Of a stretch of 64,000 nucleotides of DNA, positions 16,494 to 24,306 are shown piece by piece. The DNA lies in the NCBI RefSeq assembly GCF_019710745.1, contig NZ_JAHKJW010000023.1:1-64000 (forward strand), written 5' to 3'. Every line of letters begins with the position of its first letter. Position 1 is the first letter of the stretch. The notes under the pieces were generated by a model that searched no databases, was not told where the DNA came from, and saw nothing but the letters and a program-made list of their open reading frames with translations. This DNA is from Streptomyces beigongshangae (GTDB lineage Bacteria; Actinomycetota; Actinomycetes; Streptomycetales; Streptomycetaceae). The translations under genes and the position numbers were made by a program.

Positions 16494-16727
16494 CTACAGG
16501 TGCACGACCGGGCAGGTCAGGGTACGCGTGATGCCGTCCACTTGCTGGACCCGCGCGACCACCATGCGGCCGAGCGCGTCCACCGTTTCGGCCTGGGCCC
16601 GCACGATCACGTCGTACGGACCGGTCACGTCCTCGGCCTGGATCACCCCCGAAATCTTGCCGACCGTCTCGGCGACGGTCGACGCCTTGCCGACCTCCGT
16701 CTGGATCAGGATGTACGCCTGTACCAC
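16494..16727 (-). CDS. Stand-alone Lrp/AsnC ligand-binding (RAM) domain protein
   Basis: The 77-residue product is a single RAM/AsnC-C domain: VVQAYILIQTEVGKAS, then the GVIQAEDVTGPYDVIVRAQA segment described by its beta-strand pattern, ending RTLTCPVVHL. There is no helix-turn-helix, so it is not itself an Lrp-type DNA-binding protein. Such small domains form ring oligomers that sense amino acids; a partner is not evident here. The GTG start has GGAGG only 4 bases upstream. The gene is in front of the DUF3515 lipoprotein gene and divergent from thiL. Confidence 0.9.
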   Translation of the reverse strand: MVQAYILIQTEVGKASTVAETVGKISGVIQAEDVTGPYDVIVRAQAETVDALGRMVVARVQQVDGITRTLTCPVVHL

Positions 16728-16990
16728 GGAACCTCCAGGGCGGCCACGAGGATCATGTGGGGAAAAGGAACGCCACGGTATCGCGTCGCCGCGCGCCACG
16801 GGGAGACCCGCGAGGGCGGGGTCTTGCGCGTCGGGGCGCGGGGGCCGGGCAGGCCGACGGCCCCCTCGACCGTATCGGGGGACGGGACGGCCCGCGACCG
16901 GGCGGCGGACGCGGGAGCAGCAGGAGACGGACGAGACGGACCGGTCGGCGGGCGGGAGCCCGTGGGCACGAAGGGAACAGGTGAGACTCG

Positions 16991-17956
16991 GTGAAGGGAA
17001 CCGTGGGCGAGTTGGGGGAGTTCGGGCTCATCAAGGAGCTCACCTCCCGGCTCACCACCACCCCGGCGGTACGCGTCGGGCCGGGCGACGACGCGGCCGT
17101 GGTGGCCGCCCCCGACCGCAGGGTCGTGGCGAGCACCGACATCCTCCTGGAGGGGCGCCACTTCCGGCGCGACTGGTCCACGGCGTACGACGTCGGGCGC
17201 AAGGCGGCCGCGCAGAACCTCGCGGACATCGCCGCCATGGGCGCCGTGCCGACCGCGCTGCTGCTGGGCCTGGTCGTCCCGGCCGAACTGCCCGCCACCT
17301 GGCCCTCCGAGCTGATGGACGGCCTGCGCGACGAGTGCCAGGTCGCGGGCGCGGCCGTGGTCGGCGGGGACGTCGTACGCGGCGACACGATCACCGTGGC
17401 GATCACCGCGCTCGGCGACCTGCGCAACCACGAGCCGGTGACCCGTGCGGGCGCCCAGCCCGGCGACGCGGTGGCCGTGACGGGCTGGCTGGGCTGGTCC
17501 GCGGCCGGGCACGCCGTGCTCTCGCGCGGTTTCCGCTCGCCGCGCGCCTTCGTCGAGGCGCACCGGCGCCCGGAACCGCCGTACCACGCGGGCCCCGCCG
17601 CGGCCGGGCTCGGCGCGACCTCCATGACGGACGTCAGCGACGGGCTGATCGCCGACCTCGGGCACATCGCCGAGGCCAGCAAGGTGCGCATCGACGTCCG
17701 CTCCGGCGCCGTCGACATCCCCACGCAGATGAACGACATCGGGCAGGCCGTCGGCGTCGACCCGCTCCAGTGGGTGCTCACCGGCGGTGAGGACCACGCG
17801 ATCGTCGCGACGTTCCCGCCGGACGTGAAGCTGCCCGCCCGCTGGAAGGTGATCGGCACGGTCCTCAACCCGTCGGCGCTGCCCCAGGTCACGGTCGACG
17901 GGGCACCGTGGACCCGCAAGGGCGGCTGGGACCACTTCGGGGACATCGAGTCATGA
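16991..17956 (+). CDS. thiL: Thiamine-monophosphate kinase
   Basis: The 321-residue enzyme phosphorylates thiamine monophosphate to the active diphosphate. It belongs to the AIR-synthase/PurM fold. Conserved motifs are VGELGEFGLI at the start, GPGDDAAVV near residue 30 (metal and ATP binding), STDILLEGRHF near 48, NLADIAAMGA near 77 and DVSDGL near 216. It starts with GTG and its stop overlaps the thiD start (ATGA), so kinase steps of thiamine synthesis are translationally coupled. Confidence 0.97.
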   Translation: MKGTVGELGEFGLIKELTSRLTTTPAVRVGPGDDAAVVAAPDRRVVASTDILLEGRHFRRDWSTAYDVGRKAAAQNLADIAAMGAVPTALLLGLVVPAELPATWPSELMDGLRDECQVAGAAVVGGDVVRGDTITVAITALGDLRNHEPVTRAGAQPGDAVAVTGWLGWSAAGHAVLSRGFRSPRAFVEAHRRPEPPYHAGPAAAGLGATSMTDVSDGLIADLGHIAEASKVRIDVRSGAVDIPTQMNDIGQAVGVDPLQWVLTGGEDHAIVATFPPDVKLPARWKVIGTVLNPSALPQVTVDGAPWTRKGGWDHFGDIES

Positions 17957-18795
17957 GCGCGCCGCCCCGCGTGCTCACGGTCGCGGGTTCAGACTCCGGC
18001 GGCGGGGCCGGCATCCAGGCCGACCTCAAGACCATGCTCGCGCTCGGTGTGCACGGCATGAGCGTGCTCACCGCCGTCACCGCGCAGAACTCCCTCGGTG
18101 TGCAGGGCGTCTGGGAGCTGCCCGTGGAGGCGGTGCGGGCCCAGTACCGCAGTGTGGTGGACGACATCGGGGTGCAGGCGGTCAAGACCGGCATGCTGTC
18201 CTCCGCCGGACTCGTCGAGACCGTCGCCGAGCTGGCCGGCGCCACCGGCATGCCCGTCGTCGTCGACCCGGTCGGCGTCTCCAAGCACGGCGACTCCCTG
18301 CTCGCCGCCTCCGCACTGGACTCCGTACGGACCGCGCTGCTGCCCGTGGCGACGGTGGCGACGCCGAACCTCGACGAGGTGGCGCAGCTCACGGGGGTGC
18401 GGGTGGAGTCGGAGGACGACATGCGGCGGGCGGCGGACGCCCTGCTGTCGTACGGGCCGGCCTGGGCCCTGGTCAAGGGCGGCCACCTGAGCGGCGACGC
18501 GGTGGACTTCCTGACCGACGGCTCCGAGGAGCTGTGGCTGCGGGCGCCCCGGCTCGACAACCGGCACACCCACGGCACGGGGTGCACGCTCGCCAGCGCC
18601 GTGGCCTCGGAGCTGGCGAAGGGACGGCCGGTGCCGGAGGCGGTCACGGCGGCGAAGGAGTACGTCACCGGGGCGATCGCGGCCGGGTTCGCGCTCGGGG
18701 GCGGGATCGGGCCGGTGGATCACGGGTGGCGCCTGCGGACGGACCGGCGGCCGGGGTCAGGACATGGGCCGGGACCGGGACCGGAGGGCGTGTGA
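17953..18795 (+). CDS. thiD: Hydroxymethylpyrimidine/phosphomethylpyrimidine kinase
   Basis: This ribokinase-fold enzyme (280 residues) phosphorylates HMP and HMP-P in thiamine synthesis. It has the N-terminal AGSDSGGGAGIQADLK substrate site near residue 11, the VVVDPVGVSKHGDSL region near 100, and the anion-hole end THGTGCTLASAVASELAKG near 206. The ATG of MSAPPRV overlaps the thiL stop. The last 25 residues are Gly/Pro-rich and not part of the kinase fold. A shared hairpin closes the operon at 18857. Confidence 0.96.
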   Translation: MSAPPRVLTVAGSDSGGGAGIQADLKTMLALGVHGMSVLTAVTAQNSLGVQGVWELPVEAVRAQYRSVVDDIGVQAVKTGMLSSAGLVETVAELAGATGMPVVVDPVGVSKHGDSLLAASALDSVRTALLPVATVATPNLDEVAQLTGVRVESEDDMRRAADALLSYGPAWALVKGGHLSGDAVDFLTDGSEELWLRAPRLDNRHTHGTGCTLASAVASELAKGRPVPEAVTAAKEYVTGAIAAGFALGGGIGPVDHGWRLRTDRRPGSGHGPGPGPEGV

Positions 18796-18856
18796 ACGGG
18801 TGCGCACCGGCTCACACGCCCGCGCGCGGCCGCAGCACGCCCTGCGGACACAGCAA

Positions 18857-18888
18857 AAAGCCGATCCACCGTGAGGTGGACCGGCTTT
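18857..18888. terminator. Bidirectional terminator between thiD and rpmB
   Basis: AAAGCCGATCCACC and GGTGGACCGGCTTT are 14-base arms with one mismatch and a 4-base loop. The A-run and T-run at the two ends allow termination in both directions, for thiD (plus) and rpmB (minus). Confidence 0.9.
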
Positions 18889-18926
18889 GAGCGGTGGACC
18901 AGCAGTGGCCGCGCGCTAGCAGAGCG

Positions 18927-19112
18927 TCAGCGCGAGACCTTGCCGGCCTTGATGCACGAGGTGCAAGCGTTGACGCGCTTCGGCGTCCCGCCGACCACGG
19001 TACGCACGCGCTGGATGTTCGGGTTCCAGCGACGGGACGTACGGCGGTGCGAGTGCGAGATGTTGTTGCCGAAGCTCGGCCCCTTGCCACAGACGTCGCA
19101 GTTGGCAGCCAC
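18927..19112 (-). CDS. rpmB: 50S ribosomal protein L28
   Basis: The 61-residue protein begins MAANCDVCGKGPSFGNNISH and carries CxxC pairs CDVC and CTSC, so it is the zinc-binding (C+) type of L28. Streptomycetes usually also have zinc-independent paralogues under Zur control elsewhere; this copy is the housekeeping one. It is monocistronic, convergent with thiD, and divergent from the kinase gene at 19361. Confidence 0.97.
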   Translation of the reverse strand: MAANCDVCGKGPSFGNNISHSHRRTSRRWNPNIQRVRTVVGGTPKRVNACTSCIKAGKVSR

Positions 19113-19360
19113 GGGTCACTCCAAAGACTTCAGATGCTCTTACGGGTTGATCCCGGCATGCCGAGATCAAGATCTAGGATCTGAGTGGCGGTGCCAGGGG
19201 GAAGGCCCGATCGGATCGGGCAACCGGAGCAGCATACAACGACTGCGTCCGTACAACGAAACTACCATGTCCGGCGCGGGCTCCACCCCGGCCCTCTTCC
19301 GGCGGGCGCCCGGTCCGGGTCTACGCTGCGTCGGACGTCCGGCCGAACGAGGAGGCGCAG

Positions 19361-21121
19361 GTGCCGCAGGTGCCGCAGACATTGGACGCATCCGCGGTGC
19401 GCGCCTGGTGCGGACTCGCGCTGGAGGCCCTCGGCCGCGCGCGCGAGGAGATCGACGCGATCAACGTCTATCCCGTCGCGGACGGGGACACCGGCACCAA
19501 TCTCTATCTGACCGTCGAGTCGGCGGCCGGGGCCGTCGAGGCCGTCTTCGCGGCGCACGCCGCCGTCTCGGTCTCCGCCGGCGCCGCGGGGGGCACCGCC
19601 TCCGCCCGCCCGCCGGTGATCGGGCCGCCCACCCTGGCCGACGCGGTACGGGCCATGGCGCACGGCGCGCTCATCGGGGCCCGGGGGAACTCCGGGACGA
19701 TCCTCGCGCAGCTCCTCAGGGGCATGGCCCAGGTGCTCGCCGCGGCCGGCGACCCCGGCCGCGCCGACGGCCGGAGGCTGCGGCTCGCCCTGCGGCACGC
19801 GTCCGACGTGGCCAGGCGGGCGGTCGCGCGCCCGGTCGAGGGCACAGTCCTCACGGTCGCCTCGGCCGCCGCCGACGCGGCCTCGGACACCGAGGGGGAC
19901 TGCGCGGCGGTCGCCCGCGCCGCGTACGAGGGCGCGCGGGCGGCGCTCGCGGCGACCCCCGGGCAGCTGGCGGTCCTGGAGCGGGCCGGGGTGGTCGACG
20001 CGGGCGGCCGCGGACTCGTGGCCGTGCTGGCGGCGCTGGTGGAGACGTTCACGGGGGAGGTCCCCGCGGCGGGCTCGGTGCCGGTCCTCGCCTCCCCCGC
20101 GCGGGCGGAACCGGAGGGGACGGCCGAGGAGTGCGCGGCCGGCGGCCCCGTACAGCCCGGCCAGGAGGACGGCGGCCCCGGCCAGGAGCGCAACGGCCCC
20201 GCGTTCGAGGTGATCTACCTCCTGGAGGCCGACGACGCGGCCGTGGACCGGCTGCGGGAGCGGCTCGACGCGCTCGGGGACTCGCTCGTCGTGGTCGGCG
20301 GGGACGGCCTGTGGAACGTCCACGTGCACGTCGACGACGCGGGCGCGGCCGTGGAGGCGGGGGTCGAGGCCGGCCGGCCGCACCGCATCCGGATCACGCA
20401 CTTCGGGCCGACCGACGCGCACACCACGGGCTCGACGCTCCGGCCGGTGCGGGAGAGGGCCCAGCGCGCGGTCGTGGCCGTCGTCCCCGGCGAGGGCCTC
20501 GCGGGGCTCTACGCCGAGGCAGGGGCCACCACCGTGCTGGCCCGCCCCGGGGAGCCGCCGGTGAGCGGGGAACTCGTCGAGGCGGTACGGCGGGCCCACG
20601 CGCGCGAGGTGGTGCTGCTGCCGAACGACGCCGAGCTGCGGCACACCGCCGCGGCGGCGGCCGAGCAGGCCAGGAGCGAGGGCGTACGGGTCGCGCTGAT
20701 CCCCACGCGCTCCGCGGTGCAGGGGATCGCCGCGCTCGCCGTGCACGAGCCCGGGCGGCGCTTCGACGAGGACGTGGTCGCGATGACCTCCGCCGCGGGA
20801 GCCACCCGGTACGCCGAGGTGGAGATCGCGGAACACCAGTCCTGGACCATGGCCGGCATCTGCCAGGCCGGTGACGTCCTCGGCCTCATCGAGGGGGACG
20901 TGGCCGTGATCGGCTCCGACATCACGGCCACCGCCGGGACGGTCCTGGACCGGATGCTCGCGGCGGGCGGCGAGATGGTCACCCTGGTCCTGGGCGACGA
21001 GGCCCCGGAGACGATCGCGACCCACCTGGAGTCCCGTGTCCGCGAGTCCTACCTGGCCGTGGACACGGTCGTGTACCGGGGCGGCAACCAGGGCGCCCTC
21101 CTGCTGATCGGCGTCGAGTAG
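19361..21121 (+). CDS. DhaL/DAK2-domain kinase-like protein (FakA-like)
   Basis: The 586-residue protein has an N-terminal DAK2/DhaL ATP-binding domain (residues about 8-240) with the metal-binding INVYPVADGDTGTN motif and GARGNSGTILAQLLRG, and a C-terminal DegV/FakA-type extension from about residue 280 to the end (TDAHTTGSTLRPV, LPNDAELRHTA). FakA-type proteins phosphorylate fatty acids bound to a FakB partner. Many genomes label this family dihydroxyacetone kinase, which is probably wrong for this architecture. No FakB gene is adjacent. The GTG has GGAGG 5 bases upstream. A dispersed 3'-end element begins three bases after its stop. Confidence 0.88.
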   Translation: MPQVPQTLDASAVRAWCGLALEALGRAREEIDAINVYPVADGDTGTNLYLTVESAAGAVEAVFAAHAAVSVSAGAAGGTASARPPVIGPPTLADAVRAMAHGALIGARGNSGTILAQLLRGMAQVLAAAGDPGRADGRRLRLALRHASDVARRAVARPVEGTVLTVASAAADAASDTEGDCAAVARAAYEGARAALAATPGQLAVLERAGVVDAGGRGLVAVLAALVETFTGEVPAAGSVPVLASPARAEPEGTAEECAAGGPVQPGQEDGGPGQERNGPAFEVIYLLEADDAAVDRLRERLDALGDSLVVVGGDGLWNVHVHVDDAGAAVEAGVEAGRPHRIRITHFGPTDAHTTGSTLRPVRERAQRAVVAVVPGEGLAGLYAEAGATTVLARPGEPPVSGELVEAVRRAHAREVVLLPNDAELRHTAAAAAEQARSEGVRVALIPTRSAVQGIAALAVHEPGRRFDEDVVAMTSAAGATRYAEVEIAEHQSWTMAGICQAGDVLGLIEGDVAVIGSDITATAGTVLDRMLAAGGEMVTLVLGDEAPETIATHLESRVRESYLAVDTVVYRGGNQGALLLIGVE

Positions 21122-21123
21122 AA

Positions 21124-21152
21124 GCCCCCGAAGGGGCGCGGGGAACTGCGCG
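21124..21152 (+). repeat. Dispersed 3'-end element, copy 2 (after the FakA-like gene)
   Basis: A GCCCC-CGAA-GGGGC hairpin runs into GCGGGGAACTGCGCG. It sits directly after the stop codon and faces the convergent TPR gene, so it may be the terminator of the plus-strand unit. Confidence 0.8.
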
Positions 21153-21210
21153 GCCGGTCACGACGGACCCGCAGCCGCGACACGACCTCCACGCCCGTCC
21201 CCCCGGAGGC

Positions 21211-24200
21211 TCAGCCCCGCACGTCCGACTCCGCCACCCGCACCAACCGCTCCGCCTCGGCGACACGGGCAGCCACCGCCTCGTCGGCACCGGCGTCGTC
21301 GGCACCGGCGTACGCGGAGAGCACCGCCCGCGCCCGCGCCGCCGCCCGGTCCGGACGCCCCAGGTCGGCCTCCAGCCACCCGGCGGCGAGCTGCGCCCCC
21401 GTCCGGTCGTGCAGACCCTCCTCGCCCAGCGAGTGGAACCCGGAGACGGCCGGACCGAGGTGGGCGAGCGCCTCCTCGAACAGGGCGCGAACCGTGTCGT
21501 CCGCGGCACCCTCGGGCACGGAGCGGGCGAGGAGGTCCCCGAACTGCCGGTGCGTGTGGGCGAGCTCGGACACGAGCCGCTCACGTGCCTCGTCACCGTC
21601 ACCGTCACCGGCATCAGCACCGGCATCGGCATCGGCCACGGCGGCCTTGCACGCCGCGACCGCCCGTTCCATCAGCTCCCGTGCCGCGTCGAGCCCCGCA
21701 TCCGCCGGCTCACCGTCCTTGAGGTCCTCGGGGTCCTCGGGGTCCCGCCCCCGCGCCGCGAGCCACGCGCGGGCGCGCAGCGAGCGGATCAGCCCGTGGG
21801 CGTTGCCGAGGTCCCGCCAGAGGTCACCGGCGCGCGCGTAGGCCCGGTCCGCCTCGGCGGGCAGCCCCGCCCGGCCGAGCGCCTCGGCGGCGAGGTGGGC
21901 GAGCATCGCGTGGTCCTGCTGGTCGGGCCACCGCCGGGCGACATCGGCCGCCCGGAGCCAGTGCTCGGCGGCCCCGCGGTGCTCCCCGAGCTCGGTGAGG
22001 CAGTCCCCGAGCCACCACCGGGTCTGCACGACCGCCCCGTCGCCGTGCGTCCGCGCGCTCAGCTCGGGCAGCACCGACTCCAGGACCTCCGCGGCCTCCG
22101 CCCACCGCCCCTGCCGCACCAGGAAGCCGCCCAGCTGGTGCCGCGCCCAGGCGCCCAGCGTGGCGCTCTCGCCGCCCTCGTCGGCCCAGTGCGACGCCTC
22201 CAGGGCGTGGTCGGCGGCCGGCCCGAACCGTCCGGTCGCCGCGAGCGTCTCGGCCAGCTGGAGGTGCAGCTGGGCATGGACGGCCGGTTCCACGAAGGGC
22301 GCCCCGTGCTCCAGCGCCGCCCGGGCCGCCCGCTCGGCCGCCCCGGCGTCGCCCGACTGACGCGCGAGCCCGGTCAGCCGGGCCTCGTGCTCCACCGCGA
22401 ACCACGGCAGCCCGGCCGCGACGAACGCCTCCGAGGCATCCGTGAGCAGCTCCACGGCCCTCTCCGCGTCCCCGGAGTGCGCCGCGAGCTGCCCGAGCAG
22501 GGCCCGTGCCTCCGCGGCACGCGCGGCGACCAGGAGGTCGTCCCCGGCGTCCGGCCCCGCGAGGGCCAGCAGCTCCCGCGCGGCGCCCTCCGCGGCGGCC
22601 AGGGCCGCGGCCCCGTCACCCGCCCCGTTCGTCCCCGCCCCGTTCGTCTCCGCCGCCTCGTGCACCCGCCGCATCAGGATCCGGGCCCGCGCCACCAGCA
22701 CGGACGCGGCCTGCCGGACCCCGGTCCCGCCGTCCGCGAGGAGCGCGAGCACCCGCTCGTACGGCTCCGCGACCGCGGCCAGCGCCTCGTCGCCGCGGCC
22801 GGACAGGGCCCGTACGTACGCTCCACGCGCGCGCGTGGCCAGGGCCTCGCCCGGGTCGCCCGCCTCCTCGTACAGCTCGGCGGCGCGGGCGAACAGCTCC
22901 AGGCCGTCGGGGCCCAGGCCCATCGCCTCGTGGTCGGTCATCTCCGCGCGGTCGCGCGCAGTCAGTTCTGCACCTGTGCCCGCGTCGGTGCCGTCGGTGC
23001 CGTCGGTCCCGGCGGCCGCAACCGCCTCGGCGACCGCGGCCCACGCCGTGACCGACTCCGGGTGCAGCGACTCCGAGAGCCGGCGGGCCTCGGCGAGCAA
23101 CGCGGGCAGCCCCGGTCCCGCGTCGGCGCCGGACGCGGGTCCGGGCGGTACGGGCGGCCCGGAGGCGGGCCGTACGGGAGCGGCGAGGCCGGGCGTGGCG
23201 CGTACGCCCAGCGGCAGGCGCTCCACCAGCGGCCGTCGGTCCATGCGCCCGCGGACGCGCTCGCTCACACGTGTCGTGCCGTTGCGCTCGTCGAAGCGCC
23301 CGGCCAGCGAAAGGGCCTCCACGCGCGCGTGGGCGGCGAGTTCGCCCGCGGTCCAGGAGCGGCCGGCGGGACCCGGTACGGTCCGCCCGCCGAGCCCGAG
23401 CGAGGTCAGCCGGTCCGCCAGCAGGGCGACCACGGCCAGGAAGTCCATCCGGCTGCGCGGCTCCCCGTCGTCCGTGAAGTACGCGGGCCGCTCCGCGAGC
23501 AGCTCCAGCGCACGTGCCTCGTTGCCGGTGAGCGCGCAGAACTCCACGTGGTCCGCGTACGCGCCGCGCATGCTCTCCATGGGGCGCACCAGCCGCAGAC
23601 CACGCAGATGGTGGGCGCGTGCCTCGTCCGTGCGGCCGAGCCGCAGCAGGGGCAGCAGCGAGGACGCCAGGACGGCGTGCGGTTCGTGGGCGCACGTGTA
23701 CTCACCCTCCAGGACCGGCCGCCACAGCTCCAGCGCCTCGGCGTCCGCACCCCGCTCGGCCCGCCACCCGCCCTGGTCGTGCAGTTCGCAGGCGTGGCAG
23801 TCGGCCATCCGGTCCCGGTCCGCGGCCAGCCACGCGGCGTACGCGCGCTCGGCCCGCGCCAGGTCCCCGACCTCCCGGGCGACGCTGAACTCGGCACTGC
23901 GCACGGCCCGTTCGGAGTGCCCGGCGAGGCGGTAGCGGTGCTCCATCTCGCCGAGCCACTTCTCTATGGAGGCGAGCGGTATGTGCGGCTGGCCGAGCAT
24001 GCCGGCGGAGACCCACTTGAAGACCCAGTGCAGGGAGTGGGTCTCGTACGCGTCGAAGTCCTCGGGCCGTTCGTCCCACATGCGCAGCAGCCGCGCGAAG
24101 GGGACGAACATCCTGTCCTTCTCGGAGCTGTAGTTGTAGACCTTCAGCTGGTGGCCGAGCGCCTCGATCACGGCGAGCGGGACGTCCAGCCTCTCGGCCT

Positions 24201-24306
24201 CGGCGAGCAGCTCCTCCGCGCGCGCGTTGCGGGCGGGCCCCTCCGGCTGCTCGTAGTTCTCCTGCATCGCCCGGCGCAGCGTCTCGAAGTCCATGACACG
24301 GCTCAT
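21211..24306 (-). CDS. Large tetratricopeptide-repeat protein paired with HSP90
   Basis: The 1031-residue protein is almost wholly helical. From about residue 100 to the end it shows repeated A/G/L-spaced helix pairs such as LFARAAELYEEAGDPGEAL, typical of TPR units. It has no signal or membrane helix. A CHAC motif with a nearby His (DCHACELH, near residue 167) could bind a metal. Its ATG overlaps the stop of the HSP90-family gene (ATGA), so the two are translated together and probably act together. I infer an adaptor or client-recruiting role; in eukaryotes TPR proteins are known HSP90 co-chaperones, but this HSP90 has no MEEVD tail. The gene is convergent with the FakA-like gene. Gly/Asp/Ala-rich short repeats occur in linkers (GTDGTDGTDAGTG). 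Confidence 0.85.
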   Translation of the reverse strand: MSRVMDFETLRRAMQENYEQPEGPARNARAEELLAEAERLDVPLAVIEALGHQLKVYNYSSEKDRMFVPFARLLRMWDERPEDFDAYETHSLHWVFKWVSAGMLGQPHIPLASIEKWLGEMEHRYRLAGHSERAVRSAEFSVAREVGDLARAERAYAAWLAADRDRMADCHACELHDQGGWRAERGADAEALELWRPVLEGEYTCAHEPHAVLASSLLPLLRLGRTDEARAHHLRGLRLVRPMESMRGAYADHVEFCALTGNEARALELLAERPAYFTDDGEPRSRMDFLAVVALLADRLTSLGLGGRTVPGPAGRSWTAGELAAHARVEALSLAGRFDERNGTTRVSERVRGRMDRRPLVERLPLGVRATPGLAAPVRPASGPPVPPGPASGADAGPGLPALLAEARRLSESLHPESVTAWAAVAEAVAAAGTDGTDGTDAGTGAELTARDRAEMTDHEAMGLGPDGLELFARAAELYEEAGDPGEALATRARGAYVRALSGRGDEALAAVAEPYERVLALLADGGTGVRQAASVLVARARILMRRVHEAAETNGAGTNGAGDGAAALAAAEGAARELLALAGPDAGDDLLVAARAAEARALLGQLAAHSGDAERAVELLTDASEAFVAAGLPWFAVEHEARLTGLARQSGDAGAAERAARAALEHGAPFVEPAVHAQLHLQLAETLAATGRFGPAADHALEASHWADEGGESATLGAWARHQLGGFLVRQGRWAEAAEVLESVLPELSARTHGDGAVVQTRWWLGDCLTELGEHRGAAEHWLRAADVARRWPDQQDHAMLAHLAAEALGRAGLPAEADRAYARAGDLWRDLGNAHGLIRSLRARAWLAARGRDPEDPEDLKDGEPADAGLDAARELMERAVAACKAAVADADAGADAGDGDGDEARERLVSELAHTHRQFGDLLARSVPEGAADDTVRALFEEALAHLGPAVSGFHSLGEEGLHDRTGAQLAAGWLEADLGRPDRAAARARAVLSAYAGADDAGADEAVAARVAEAERLVRVAESDVRG